Positions 22,557-34,036 of a DNA stretch of 64,000 nt are shown piece by piece. The translations under genes and the position numbers were made by a program. Under the pieces are notes generated by a model. The model saw nothing but the letters and a program-made list of their open reading frames with translations. It was not told the origin of the DNA and made no database searches. Source of the DNA: Xenopus tropicalis (taxonomy: Eukaryota; Chordata; Amphibia; Anura; Pipidae); NCBI RefSeq assembly GCF_000004195.4, contig NC_030677.2, forward strand, positions 174,022,019 to 174,086,018, written 5' to 3'. Position 1 is the first letter of the stretch, and each line of letters opens with the position of its first letter.

Positions 22557-22757
22557 AGGGTGAAGACACACAGAGCTATTAGTAGTAGCTACTTGTTATG
22601 GCTAATAGCATAGACAATGCTGATCATTTACTGATAATTGTCTCTACATGTGTTAACAGAGGCAATTCTCAGTTTTATCTATGGCAGGGTATTTTCTGAA
22701 GTTTAGTAGTCATGAAAAAGTAGCTGCTACTAGTAGCTCAGTGTGTCTTCACCCTTA
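22555..22757. mobile_element. MITE with AGGGTGAAGACACAC termini
   Basis: The left end is TTAGGGTGAAGACACACAGA. The right end is GTGTGTCTTCACCCTTA. Subterminal blocks AGCTATTAGTAGTAGCTACT and AGTAGCTGCTACTAGTAGCT also pair. It starts exactly where the preceding MITE ends. A fragment of the same family lies at 25458-25535. Confidence 0.95.
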
Positions 22758-22759
22758 CT

Positions 22760-23490
22760 TGTGTGCCGTCCCTCCATGATCATTATTATTAGTACTAGCA
22801 GGGAACATCAAATTACCCTAAATCTGTGACTGAAACTAATTTTTATGAAATGAAAATATCAGAAATTTTCTCCAACAATTTCCAGTGCAAATAATTCAGT
22901 CTGTGTACTTTATATATGTCAGTGTGGTGTCAAGCAAGACACAGCATCAAACTGGAGTGTTAAGGAGACAAATCTTTATTGCGATACACTGCTGGCATCA
23001 ATACATTCTCTTTATTTTGTGAAAACATTTGATGTGAAGCTGAGAAAATTCAAGTCTGATTAGAATATATGTGGGGAAGTATATAAGAACAAATTGTACT
23101 GACACCATAGCATTCCATTAAACATTCCAATTTTTCAAGGCATGAGGGGGTGTAGTAAACAGAATTAAAACAAAAATGTGGACAAAAATGGAACAAGTGT
23201 TCATGTATTGTTGGTACTGTTTTTGCCATAAGGGCACAAATACAATAAAACAGCATCATCAAAGTTTATCGATATTTGATGTAATTTTGTGTTTACATTT
23301 ATAAATTTTATTACAATAACACACTCCCTATATGTATTATATGTTTCAGTAACTGGTTATACATGAAGGCCTCCAAGGTTATGAATAAATATCATAGCAT
23401 CTAGAAAAAACAAGGTCAGGACTGTATTATGCCTGAATAATGAAAATGTTGCCCCCTTAAATGCTAATATCTATACAAATGAGCTAGAAA
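22760..23490. other. Unassigned AT-rich sequence
   Basis: No gene or repeat family recognised. Confidence 0.3.
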
Positions 23491-23509
23491 CTGTATTTAT
23501 GTATTTTTA

Positions 23510-23610
23510 TATGAAAGTTAGGTGATACCTTTTATTGGCTAACTGAGTAAGTAAAACTTGCAAGATTCGATAATATTACATCTCTTCTTCAGGCTTAAAG
23601 ATGTTACATT
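23510..23610 (-). repeat. Penelope-type terminal repeat fragment with decayed hammerhead-like core
   Basis: The plus strand reads TAGGTGATACCTTTTATTGG and CTAACTGAGTAAGT, then 'CTCTTCTTCAGGC'. This is a widespread vertebrate repeat phrase. On the minus strand CTGAAGA (23586-23592) is followed after 17 bases by GAAT (23565-23568), where the usual form has a stem and then GAAA. The stem is not conserved, so a functional ribozyme is unlikely. Link to Penelope-like elements is from memory. Confidence 0.4.
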
Positions 23611-23611
23611 A

Positions 23612-23928
23612 AATGCAACTCTAATAAAAGACATTTATACACACCAAGACAGAATAGGGTGGGAATTAGACAAACAAAAAGTGAAGACACAAGATAAGGG
23701 TACACCGGGTGGGATAACAAATGGATATAGATCTTATCCACATCACACGTCCATATCAAACTGTAATGATGGGAAACGTGAGATCTAAAGACAAGATAAT
23801 ATTTCTGCCCAGATATGGATACGCCACCCAGAGTAAACATTTTATCTTCACTCTGCCAAGGATACAAATACTAGTACAATTAGCACCTTGTGATGGGAAA
23901 GTGGAGAGAGCCCTTTTTTGGAGTAAAA
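23612..23928. other. Unassigned sequence before the foldback element
   Basis: Overlapping short frames on both strands without domains. It may be more of the element fragment at 23510-23610. Confidence 0.25.
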
Positions 23929-25454
23929 GGGGGGAATTCACAAAAGTGGTGATATTGAGACAAAATAAAAGTGGAGATAGATTTGTCGGATTTTCCACCT
24001 AATTCACAAACATCTATCTCCACTTTTGTGAATTTGTCTTTTTAACAGACAGTTTTCAGAGTTTGTCATTTTCCTGACATTTTTTTTTTTTATGAATTTG
24101 CCTTTAGCTGTTAGTAAATCTGTCGGTGCCATCAAACCCAGTCCCAAATCTACATGAGCCTTGGGATAAGGATTTTACCTGCAGGATTTTGCATTTCATA
24201 TTCCATTTGTCATTTTACATTGGGGGCATTTCCTGAGGGGTAATTTTAGTTTGCCCAGGGAAACTATACATCATTTTGTTCAGGACAATCTGGGCTTTCT
24301 TATGTTTTCTATATTTGTGTAATTCTACTTCTGTAACAAGATTTAAGGGTCTAAATACTGTCTTCTCTAGCCCCTTCTCATTATTGGTCAACAGCAATCC
24401 GGCCCACACACCAACATGCTTGATGAATAGAGGTCCAAGAGGACTAGGGCCCACCAGTTTTTATCCAGTGCCTTGTTGGGGTCAGTCCAGCCCCGGTGCC
24501 AGTGTGTATGTGCTGTTTGTTTTGTTTTGTTTCACCCAATCTCCATTTCACACCTAAGGTAGGGGCCCCATTGGGGGGGTCATTAACATATTAATGGGAA
24601 TTAGCAGCCTATTGTAAGGAAACAAGTTTCTGTCTAACTCTAGAACAATAGGTGCAAAAAGCCTCATTAACATTTTATAAACAAGTAAAACACTGATTAA
24701 ACAAAAAGTTTAATTTATATCTTATATATAAAAAGTTTTTACCTCACATTTGCATGATTAATCACTTCACTGAAATTTGCCCCAACTTATCTGTGCCCCC
24801 ATAGCATGTCCAGAATTACAAAGCTGCCTGACAGCATTGGTCCCCACCTGTTCCCATCCACCATCTTGGTAGCACATACACACTGGCACCCAAACTGGGA
24901 TATTGGGGTACAGGGTTGGACTGGTCCAACGGGGCACTGGATAAAAACCTGGTGGGTCCTAGCTCTATTATCCGGGCATGTTGGTGTGGGGGCCGGATTG
25001 CTGCTGACCAGTAATGAGTAGGGGCTAGAGAAGAAGGTATTTAGACCCTTAAATCTTGTTACAGAAGTGGAATTGCACAGAAATATAGAAAACATAAGAA
25101 AGCCCAGCTTGTCCTGAAAAAATGATGTATAGTTTGCCTGGGCAAACTAAAATTACCCCTCAGGAAATGCCCCCAAAGTGAAATGGCAAATGAAATCCAA
25201 AATCCTGCTGGTAAAATCCTAATCCAAAGGCTCATGTAGCTGTGGGACTGGGTTTGACGGCACCGACAGATTTACTAAGAGCTAAAGGCAAATTCATAAA
25301 AAAAAATGTCGGGAAAATCTGAAAACTGTCTGTTTAAAAGACAAATTCACAAAAGTGGAGATGATGGAGAGGTTTGTGAATTAGGTGGAAAATCCGACAA
25401 ATCTATCTCCACTTTTATTTTGTCTCAAAATCACCACTTTTGTGAATTCCCCCC
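23929..25454. mobile_element. 1.5-kb foldback element with arms of about 585 bp
   Basis: Left arm 23929-24514 and right arm 24871-25454 are near-perfect inverted copies around a 356-bp loop. The termini are GGGGGGAATTCACAAAAGTG and CACTTTTGTGAATTCCCCCC. Matching inner blocks include GGGGCATTTCCTGAGGGGTA with TACCCCTCAGGAAATGCCCC, and the peptide-like shadow CNSTSVTRFKGLNT on opposite strands of the two arms. Within each arm is a smaller palindrome around AAGTGGAGATAGATTTGTC. No transposase frame is present. A transcript would fold into a dsRNA of more than 500 bp. Confidence 0.95.
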
Positions 25455-25457
25455 ATA

Positions 25458-25535
25458 GAGACAACTATCAGTAAATGATCAGCATTGTCTATTTTAGTAG
25501 CCATGACAAGTAGCTGTTACTAGCTGCTACCTGCC
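25458..25535. repeat. Fragment of the AGGGTGAAGACACAC MITE family
   Basis: GAGACAACTATCAGTAAATG and ATCAGCATTGTCTATTTTAG are the reverse complement of the interior at about 22600-22650, and TAGCTGTTACTAGCTGCTAC matches the arm. Neither terminus is present. Confidence 0.7.
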
Positions 25536-26108
25536 CACAATACCACAGAATATGCCAAGTAACCACAGCACTGTGTTTTGAATTTACAATTTTGTTTTCA
25601 TGGTAAAAAGTGTGGAGTTTCTGTGAACTTCACTGTCTCATCCCTCACTTCTAACATTTACTAGCTCAGATCATACCATTCATTTTGTCATTTGTACGGC
25701 TATGACAGTATAATTATGTAAATCTGTAAAAATGCAGCCACCTTATTGCATACATTTATCTTCAGTGCTGGCACATTTTTATCATAAAACTATTGCAAAT
25801 GAAGGACATTTATATTTTAGCAGTCACTGGGAGAAGTCATTACAAACCATAGCCAATGCATTTTATTCTTTTTTTTAGTGCATAGCATCTCTTGCTAATG
25901 TTCTCAAACATTTAGATGTTATCCAGCAATTCTTAATTCAAGAGCCCTAGCTGTGTTTAAGTAAATTAATGAAATTGCAAACATTTTATAGAAATATTAT
26001 CCTCCCTTACGGCAATAGCCTTTAGATTTACTTGGATCAAGCTTCCCTTTGAGGCCAAACATTTGGCCAGGGCCCCTTAACACATAACGTTTATAAGAAA
26101 ATAAAACT
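25536..26108. other. Unassigned AT-rich sequence
   Basis: No gene or repeat family recognised. Confidence 0.3.
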
Positions 26109-26109
26109 A

Positions 26110-26417
26110 CAGGTATGGGATCCCTTATCTGGAAACCCGTTATCCAGAAAGTTCCAAATTACGGAAAGTCCATCTCCTATAGACTTCATTATAAGCAAAT
26201 AACTCCAATTTTTTTTAAAATTATCTCCTTTTTCTCTGTAATAAAACAGAACCTTGTACTTGATATAATTGATATAATTAATCCATAATCCTATTGGGTT
26301 TATTCAATATTTAAATGATTTTTAGCAGACTTAAGGTAGGAGATCCAAATTACGGAAAGATCCCTTATCCGGAAAACCCCAGGTCCCGAGCAATCTGGAT
26401 AACAGGTCCCATACCTG
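26110..26417 (-). mobile_element. MITE of the CAGGTATGGG family, copy D
   Basis: Both termini are present: CAGGTATGGGATCCCTTATC at the left and GGTCCCATACCTG at the right. The interior follows the family order in the orientation opposite to copy A. Confidence 0.9.
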
Positions 26418-26419
26418 CA

Positions 26420-28720
26420 CTAACATACGGAAATGTTGCTGTATTGGCCATTTAGCCACAACAATATCTTAATTAAACCAAAATTTCGCTCTAATAGACC
26501 TTCATAATGGGCTTCTACGTAGATCTTTGACAGAAAACAGCACTTATCCCAAATAAATCCCTATGTGGATTTTAGGAAGGGCTCCCCAGCCACAGTTTTG
26601 AGCCCCCCTAAGGGTACAGACCCACAGTTTGGGAACCACAACCTTAGGGTGTATACACAGAGATTGAGGTGCAGCTTAAATATTGACCAATTTGGGCATC
26701 TAAGTGATGCATTAAAATATTCAAAGACATCTTAAAACATTGCTAAATTGTATAATATTAATAGAAATGTATACAGAATTCAACAAATATAAAAAGAAAA
26801 AAAAATACATTGAAAATGTTTCTTTCAAAAGTACTTATTACATTTTCGAATTTGCACGACTGGCTTTTTCTGTTGGACACTTGGTTGATTTCCAGAGAAT
26901 AGGGCATAATTTTGTATTTTTTATGCCCATTCAATTGAAGTAATCATTACATAAATTGGGTTGATTATTCTGTAAAGTCATGCTATAAATTAGTGGCATG
27001 AGCAGCAGATTATGTCAATAGCATTTAAATGACGACCGGGGATATAATGATTGGCTGATTTTACTTAATGAATTCAATTATTTTTTAAATTCATTTCTAA
27101 TGGAAAACTGTGAATACTATAGTAATTCTTACAGATGAGACAGTTTTATAATGGCTTGCTATAATAACGGTCTGTGCTTGCAGCAGAATATTTGATAAGG
27201 TTTCCGTGTTTTCGGAAATGAAACAAAACAACCAACTTATTTTACATGTGTTACGAGGAAAGTATCAATATTTTTCAAAAATTGCTTTGCGAGGCTCCTC
27301 CCACTGATTGATAAGAGGTTACTGCAGTACAGACATCAATGTTTCCATAGGTGATAAGCATGTTCTGATTATATCTACTGTATGAGAGCAATTGGCTAAC
27401 GGAGTAATCAGCCCTACAACAATAGCACTTCCATAACAGCAGGAAATACTACAAAAGAAGCAAAACCTTTTTAACTGCACATGAAAACAATGTAACAAAG
27501 TAAAAAGATGGATTTTGAAAAAAGAAATGCCTATAAATTCCTTCTACATTTTAATGCTTCGTTAAATCATAGTTTTCTTGTTCTTTTATTTTATTTAACC
27601 AATGGAAATACCTAATGGAATTATTTCCCTGTCTTTTCCTGCTTTATGGCAGGGATTCCAGAAATGCACTTAGGATAGAAGAGGTTGTCTTAAAAGGCAT
27701 AAAATGAATTCGGTGGAGGATGAATTGTTTTGTTTTATTCAGAAAGGCCCTTTATATTACACTGGTACCTGGGGACAGTCTCTGTATAATCAAGCAATGT
27801 AGGTGCAATACAAGAGCCCTGGTTGTGGCAGATAAAAACACCATTGAAATGTATAAACACCAGGGAAAGTAGAAATATATAAATAGCCCCCTATAACTAG
27901 TATGTGGGGACTACTTAGAGGAGAAAACAGCTTCCTTCAAAATGTAGTTGTTGCACTATTGAGGCATTATTCAGAAAGGGTTATGAATTCTAACCAATTA
28001 TGGCAACAATCAAATGTTTCCATAAACTTGAATTCAAAAACATTTCACAATGTTCTGTAAAATAACACATTGGTACAAAAAATGACCTCAACAAAATAAT
28101 TTAGCATGTTTTTTAAAATTTGGTATAAGTGTGTTATCTATGTGAAAGATATTTTACGGGATAGAATATTTAGATCTGGGGCTGCCTATAAGCAGAACAA
28201 AATGCCCTTTTCATAGATCACTTGTAGATCCCTTGCAATTCTTCCCAGGTCTCTTATTGGTCATTTACTGGTTTTCCCTCACTTGCACGTTAGGGAGTGG
28301 GTAGGGTCTGGGCATAGGAGATCCCATCTATATACCACTCTCAGCCTGTCCCTCATGAATACAGCCCTGCTTAACAAAGTGCTGTATTCATGGTGGTAGC
28401 ATTGGTCTTTGATCTGCATTCTGGAGTGCAAACCCTGCTCCATGTTAGGCTGGAAAAGTGCAAAATATATGGCAGTTCTTTACTGGGATTCAATGTTGCC
28501 CTGAATTTTCAAGTACACATATCTCTACAGGCCCAATAAACAGACTGTATATGGCATCTTACAGCAGCCCCTCTGCCATTTGGCCGAATCCACAGATTTC
28601 CGGTCCAGGCCTGATACATAGTTTGCAACCTGTGTTTGCACATTTCACTTCAGCCTGCGTTTTTCAAATGAGCCCTCTTGTGTTAGAATTTGGAAACTAA
28701 TATGGACCATCTTACACAGT
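26420..28720. other. Repeat-poor AT-rich stretch, candidate conserved noncoding DNA
   Basis: No transposon recognised. 26940-27420 is dense in homeodomain-like words (TAATGA, ATTTAAAT, TGATTGGC, AATTCAATTA) and lacks repeat signatures. That would suit a conserved noncoding element but is not proof. No exon is supported. Confidence 0.25.
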
Positions 28721-29116
28721 GTAAGGGCAACTCCACCCAACCACAACTTAAGCTTTTTGAAAAGTAAACATAACTTCAATCAACTTTGCAATATGCAGTG
28801 AAAAGATATATGCAGCCTTTTCATGATTTTTAACATAATACTATGGTTTGGAACATTTACCTTAGCCTGGGACACTTTTCTCCTTCTTACCTATTCTCAA
28901 ATAAAATGTAACATTAGCTGACTGTCCTCAGCCTGCCTTCATCCTCCAAATCCCACAATTCCCTGCACACATAAGGTCAATAAGGAAAGAAACATCACTG
29001 CAATGCATTATGGGTTGTGTAGTCCCTGCATGCTGACTGTAAACAATGGAGAAGTTGTTACAATTTGTAACATCAATGTTTTAGTCCCTCCTCCCCTGCC
29101 AGGAGTTCACCTTTAA
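28721..29116. mobile_element. MITE, T2-like, with TTAAAGGTGAACTCC end
   Basis: The right end reads GGAGTTCACCTTTAA. The left end GTAAGGGCAACTCCACCC is a diverged inverted counterpart. The interior contains 'AATCAACTTTGCAATATGCA' and 'ATTATGGGTTGTGTAGTCCC', phrases common in Xenopus repeats. Confidence 0.65.
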
Positions 29117-31050
29117 ATGATAAAGAGGATGACTGGCACCACACACCTAAAATAAACTAAACTACAAACTTAAGGCAAGTGGATAATCCGGTGACTCCTT
29201 CAGTCCTCTGTACTGTCAGAGAAAGATGTTCCTAATTCTGCAATCTAATCATTTTGCCAATCGACAAAAGGAAATAACAGCAGTTCTGAATTATCACAGC
29301 AGATTATTTTTATTCCACCCACAGGATAGTATAAATAGTAAATGATAGCATGAATAGCATTTTCTAATCAACAGACCGTATAATTGAGATATACTCAAGC
29401 AGTTCACAAAGCATGCATTCATCAATAGAATTTTTTCTGTGACTTCTATATTTCTGCTGCATACACCTATACATTCTTACCTGTAGCAACCATTTCATCT
29501 GTTTCAATCTTTCCTATCCCACAGACACACCATCTGTCCCTTTTAACTATCCGCTTCTTGTGTCCTTGTCTGGCAGCGTGAGCTCATGGGGAGTTCTAGA
29601 CAAAAGCCAGCAAGATCAGAGAATTATGGGTATGAACAGACTTGACAGGTGCATAGATCATTACGTTCTGTCTTCTCAATTAATCAAGAGCAGGTACATT
29701 TGTGTTTTATAAAGAAAGAGACTAATCTTTCTTTCAGTCTGTACACCCATTCAATACTGGGCAATTATTTGCTGGCCCACATCACCATAGATCAACATTG
29801 ATTTCCAAAGTTACATTTAGCAATTACTCTTAGTTCCTATTCTCCATATAAGTAAATGTGACTATAAAAATAAAGAAAGCACTGATGTAAAGTGTCTTAA
29901 TCCAATCAGAGCTGTCATATTGTGTGTAGAATAGAATAGAATGTACTTGGTGATGATGCCCGGTCAATACTGATCCAGAGAAGCTCTTCAGTTTTGTATT
30001 GCATGTAACACCAATGCATGATTGTGGATGAGGGGTCCTTTTATGCACAGTTGTTGAAGCAATTGTATCTTTCCTTTACACTTCCATTCCAACTTCCCCT
30101 AAGCCACTATTCCTAGACAGAAATTAGCAAAATTACAAAAGTGTTTTGCATTTAATTTAATATACCATACCATTTTTTAAAAAGAAACCCCATCTATATC
30201 CTTGCTTTATGTACAATGAGTTTTACTGCCATTTGCAGATTTAAGAATTTTGGTTTTTGGCTTCTAGTGCACTTTAAAAAAAAATGGCCTACTTTTTTTT
30301 TTTTATTATTATTATTTCTTGATTCCTTAAAAGCCCAGGCGTTTGCATCAAAAAGATACTCAAGCTTGGCTTAAGCTCATCTCAGTGATGGCAGCTGTCT
30401 TCCAAACACTCTAAGGAAAACCCACTCCCAGCGGGCTCCATGCTTTTTGCACAAAGACAAATAAAGAAGAGTGCTTTTCAAACTTGGGTTGGCTGCACCT
30501 TGCAAGGTCATGCCACATAAAGCATTATCACTATGGGGACAGCATACTGCAAATTATACAGCCAATGATTACATTACTTTGTGCGTATGAGAAGTGAAGC
30601 AGGCTCTGCAATGGAGAGGTCCCTGGAGATGAGGAAAGAAAGCAGTAGACCACTATGTTATAAAATTATAATGGTGTTAGGCTGAACAGATTCTGTTTGT
30701 ATTATCATCAAAGCCCACTGGGAGCAATTTCTCCTGACGTATTCAGATTACATGGTGTCCATTAGTCTGTCATATTATCTGTCATATTAAGGCATTTATG
30801 TTCCATAATAATTGGCTAATTGGATGTGCAGTATTAAAAAAATGCAGATGTCCTTGAATGATAGACATATGCCATAGGGTGCTGCATCCATACTCAAAAT
30901 ATTGAGTCCTAGTAGATTACCCATAGTGTTAAGATTTAGCTTGAACAATTTCACATTTTTCTTTGTAATAATGCACTTACTGTATCCTCCGTGAGAACCT
31001 TGCCTCAGACGGCAGTGAGAAGCCAGCTACCAGGGGTGGCAAAAAGCATT
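29117..31050. other. Unassigned sequence, repeat-poor
   Basis: No exon or transposon recognised. A T-run lies at about 30292-30304. 30650-30850 has the look of conserved noncoding DNA (TTATAATGG, CCATTAG, ATAATTGGCTAATTGG). Confidence 0.25.
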
Positions 31051-33362
31051 TATGGGCAGATTTATTAAAACTCAAATTTATCTCATTTAACTGAATAAAA
31101 AAAATCACAGAAAAGTTGTAAAAAGCACAACTTTTTCAACTTGTTCCACAATAACAACAACTTTTTCAAAGTCACACAAAAAGCAGTGTCAAGAATCTGA
31201 AAAACTCGACCAGTTTGAAGCAAATAAAAATCTTCCAGGGATGAGAACATCAGCCACTTCTACATTATGGGGTGCCGTTTGTCGAATGCACATTTTGTCT
31301 ACAAAAATACATTTTATACCTCAGCAGGTTTTAGGTGGACAGTTTTCAGATTCAGAATTGTTCCAGAAAAATGCATAACAAATCTCGAAAAACTTTTCAT
31401 TCATTAAAGCACAAATTTTAGGCAATTAAAAGCACGATTGGAAAAAATTTGGAGTAACCACGATAATTTCTGTTGTGTGAAATTTGCGTGAAAATTATTT
31501 TCTTGGTTGTACGAAAAAATTGTGGTTGTGAACCGAAAGTCATAAAACGGCGCAAAAACCTTTCTGGCTTTGAAACCTCAATGCATGATTTTGGAAGCCT
31601 TCCATAGGACTCAATGGCACTCTGCAGCTCCAACCTGGCCCAAGGAAAGTCTCCCATAGGGCTCAATGGCACTCTGCAGCTCCAACCCGGCCCAAGGAAA
31701 GTCTCCCATAGGGCTCAATGGCACTCTGCAGCTCCAACCTGGCCCAAGGAATGTCTCCCATAGGGCTCAATGGCACTCTGCAGCTCCAACCTGGCCCAAG
31801 GAAAGTCTCCCATAGGGCTCAATGGCACTCTGCAGCTCCAACCTGGCCCAAGGAAAGTCTCCCATAGGGCTCAATGGCACTCTGCAGCTCCAACCCGGCC
31901 CAAGGAAAGTCTCCCATAGGGCTCAATGGCACTCTGCAGCTCCAACCTGGCCCAAGGAAAGTCTCCCATAGGGCTCAATGGCACTCTGCAGCTCCAACCC
32001 GGCCCAAGGAAAGTCTCCCATAGGGCTCAATGGCACTCTGCAGCTCCAACCCGGCCCAAGGAAAGTCTCCCATAGGGCTCAATGGCACTCTGCAGCTCCA
32101 ACCCGGCCCAAGGAAAGTCTCCCATAGGGCTCAATGGCACTCTGCAACTCCAACCTGGCCCAAGGAAAGTCTCCCATAGGGCTCAATGGCACTCTGCAGC
32201 TCCAACCTGGCCCAAGGAAAGTCTCCCATAGGGCTCAATGGCACTCTGCAGCTCCAACCTGGCCCAATGAAAGTCTCCCATAGGGCTCAATGGCACTCTG
32301 CAGCTCCAACCCGGCCCAAGGAAAGTCTCCCATAGGGCTCAATGGCACTCTGCAACTCCAACCCGGCCCAAGGAAAGCCTCCCATAGGGCTCAATGGCAC
32401 TCTGCAACTCCAACCCGGCCCAAGGAAAGCCTCCCATAGGGCTCAATGGCACTCTGCAACTCCAACCCGGCCCAAGGAAAGTCTCCCATAGGGCTCAATG
32501 GCACTCTGCAACTCCAACCTGGCCCAAGGAAAGTCTCCCATAGGGCTCAATGGCACTCTGCAGCTCCAACCCGGCCCAAGGAAAGTCTCCCATAGGGCTC
32601 AATGGCACTCTGCAACTCCAACCCGGCCCAAGGAAAGTCTCCCATAGGGCTCAATGGCACTCTGCAGCTCCAACCTGGCCCAAGGAAAGCCTCCCATAGG
32701 GCTCAATGGCACTCTGCAACTCCAACCCGGCCCAAGGAAAGTCTCCCATAGGGCTCAATGGCACTCTGCAACTCCAACCTGGCCCAAGGAAAGTCTCCCA
32801 TAGGGCTCAATGGCACTCTGCAGCTCCAACCTGGCCCAAGGAAAGTCTCCCATAGGGCTCAATGGCACTCTGCAGCTCCAACCTGGCCCAAGGAAAGTCT
32901 CCCATAGGAATCAATGGCACTCTGCAGCTCCAACCTGGCCCAAGGAAAGTCTCCCATAGGGCTCAATGGCACTCTGCAGCTCCAACCTGGCCCAAGGAAA
33001 GTCTCCCATAGGGCTCAATGGCACTCTGCAGCTCCAACCTGGCCCAAGGAAAGTCTCCCATAGGGCTCAATGGCACTCTGCAGCTCCAACCCGGCCCAAG
33101 GAAAGTCTCCCATAGGACTCAATGGCACTCTGCAGCTCCAACCTGGCCCAAGGAAAGTCACAATACTGAAGCTTGAATAAATTCCGAAATGGTCGTAGTC
33201 TTTTTGAAAATAAAACTTTTTCGTGGAATTTAACGAAACCACGAAAAAGTCGTACTATTTTAACGATACTATCATGGTCAATACGAAAAGTTCTAACAAT
33301 TAGAAAAAAATGAAACATTTTCTCATCCTTGGTCAATCGTTCTTTAATGAATGGGCCCCTTA
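31051..33362. mobile_element. MITE carrying a large minisatellite
   Basis: The left end is TATGGGCAGATTTATTAAAA. The reverse complement of the right end is GGGGCCCATTCATTAAAG, an imperfect inverted repeat. Non-repeated arms (31051-31599 and 33158-33362) are rich in CGAAAAAGTCG- and TTTTTCGTGG-type words, as in the MITE at 47551. Between them lies the 52-bp array. Frames of 75-89 codons at the array edges are by-products. Confidence 0.75.
31600..33158. repeat. 52-bp minisatellite, about 30 copies
   Basis: The unit runs CTCCCATAGGGCTCAATGG, CACTCTGCAGCTCCAACC, TGGCCCAAGGAAAGT. Period 52 bp was measured directly (31621 to 31673). Main variants are CCTGG/CCCGG, CTGCAGC/CTGCAAC and AAAGTCT/AAAGCCT. 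The CAAC variant clusters in the middle (about 32140-32780) and the outer units are CAGC. Units are otherwise nearly identical. Since 52 is not a multiple of three, each frame meets a stop every 156 bp. Confidence 0.98.
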
Positions 33363-33600
33363 GTGTCTAGTGTCTGTCAGTTTTGTACTATATAGATAAT
33401 ATTCTTATTGTTGCTCACGTAAAACACAGAGCAGAAACCGATAGCATCCAATCACAGATTTACCTATTCTATCTGCAGTAATTACATCAAAAGTAATTAC
33501 TCATTGGTTGCCATGGGGTACTCCTGTATGCCCCGTGTTAGCAAATTACAGCCATGTTTTGCACCCACACATTCTTATTCAATAGCTTATTATTGGCAAT
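33363..33600. other. Unassigned sequence
   Basis: Short spacer without recognised features. Confidence 0.3.
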
Positions 33601-34036
33601 GATCTATTTTTGATTTGTACAGAATACGAATATAGTCCCTCTTTATAGTTAACACATATATTAAAGGAGAAGGAAAGGCAAAGTCACTTGGGGGTGCCAA
33701 AATGTTAGGCACCCCCAAGTGACTTAAATCGCTTACCTTGTACCCCAGGCTGGTGCCCCTGTACGGAGAGAACAGCACCAGCCCGGGGTAGCAGCGAGCG
33801 ATTCCTTCTTCCTTGTTCCTTCTGCCGGCAAAATCCCTGGGCCGGCGCATGAAGAGGAGATGCTCGCAGGTACCCCGGGCTGGTGCTGTTCTCTCCTAAC
33901 AGGGGCACCAGCCCGGGGTACAAGGTAAGCGATTAAAGTCACTTGGGGGTGCCTAACATTTTCCTTCTCCTTTAAAATGCATGTGTTATTAATAAAGAGG
34001 GACTATATTCATATTCTGTACAAATCAAAAATAGAT
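33601..34036. mobile_element. Palindromic element with a T2-type MITE at its centre
   Basis: Left arm 33601-33660 (GATCTATTTTTGATTTGTAC ... AGTCCCTCTTTAT) is inverted in the right arm 33976-34036 (ATAAAGAGGGACTATATTCA ... TACAAATCAAAAATAGAT). The T2 MITE lies exactly between the arms at a TTAA. This means either insertion into the apex of a palindrome or one element with composite arms. Confidence 0.85.
33661..33975. mobile_element. T2-type MITE (TTAAAGGAGAAGGAAAGG), GC-rich interior
   Basis: Starts TTAAAGGAGAAGGAAAGGC and ends in GGAAAATG-type inverse, TTCCTTCTCCTTTAA. The interior holds a hairpin (AGTCACTTGGGGGTGCC / GGCACCCCCAAGTGACT at 33680-33723). It also holds several copies in both orientations of GGTGCCCCTG...CACCAGCCCGGGGTA. 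Three minus-strand frames of 69-86 codons here are by-products of palindromy. Confidence 0.95.

Noticed and set aside
22170..22571. 133-codon frame on the minus strand
   Set aside because: Coincides with a palindromic, GC-richer MITE (22185-22556); no domain.
24215..25095. Similar peptides on opposite strands suggesting a duplicated gene
   Set aside because: They are the two arms of the 1.5-kb foldback read in opposite directions.
31418..33336. Minus-strand frames with MGDFPWARLELQSAIE-like repeats
   Set aside because: Translations of the 52-bp minisatellite, interrupted by stops every 156 bp per frame.
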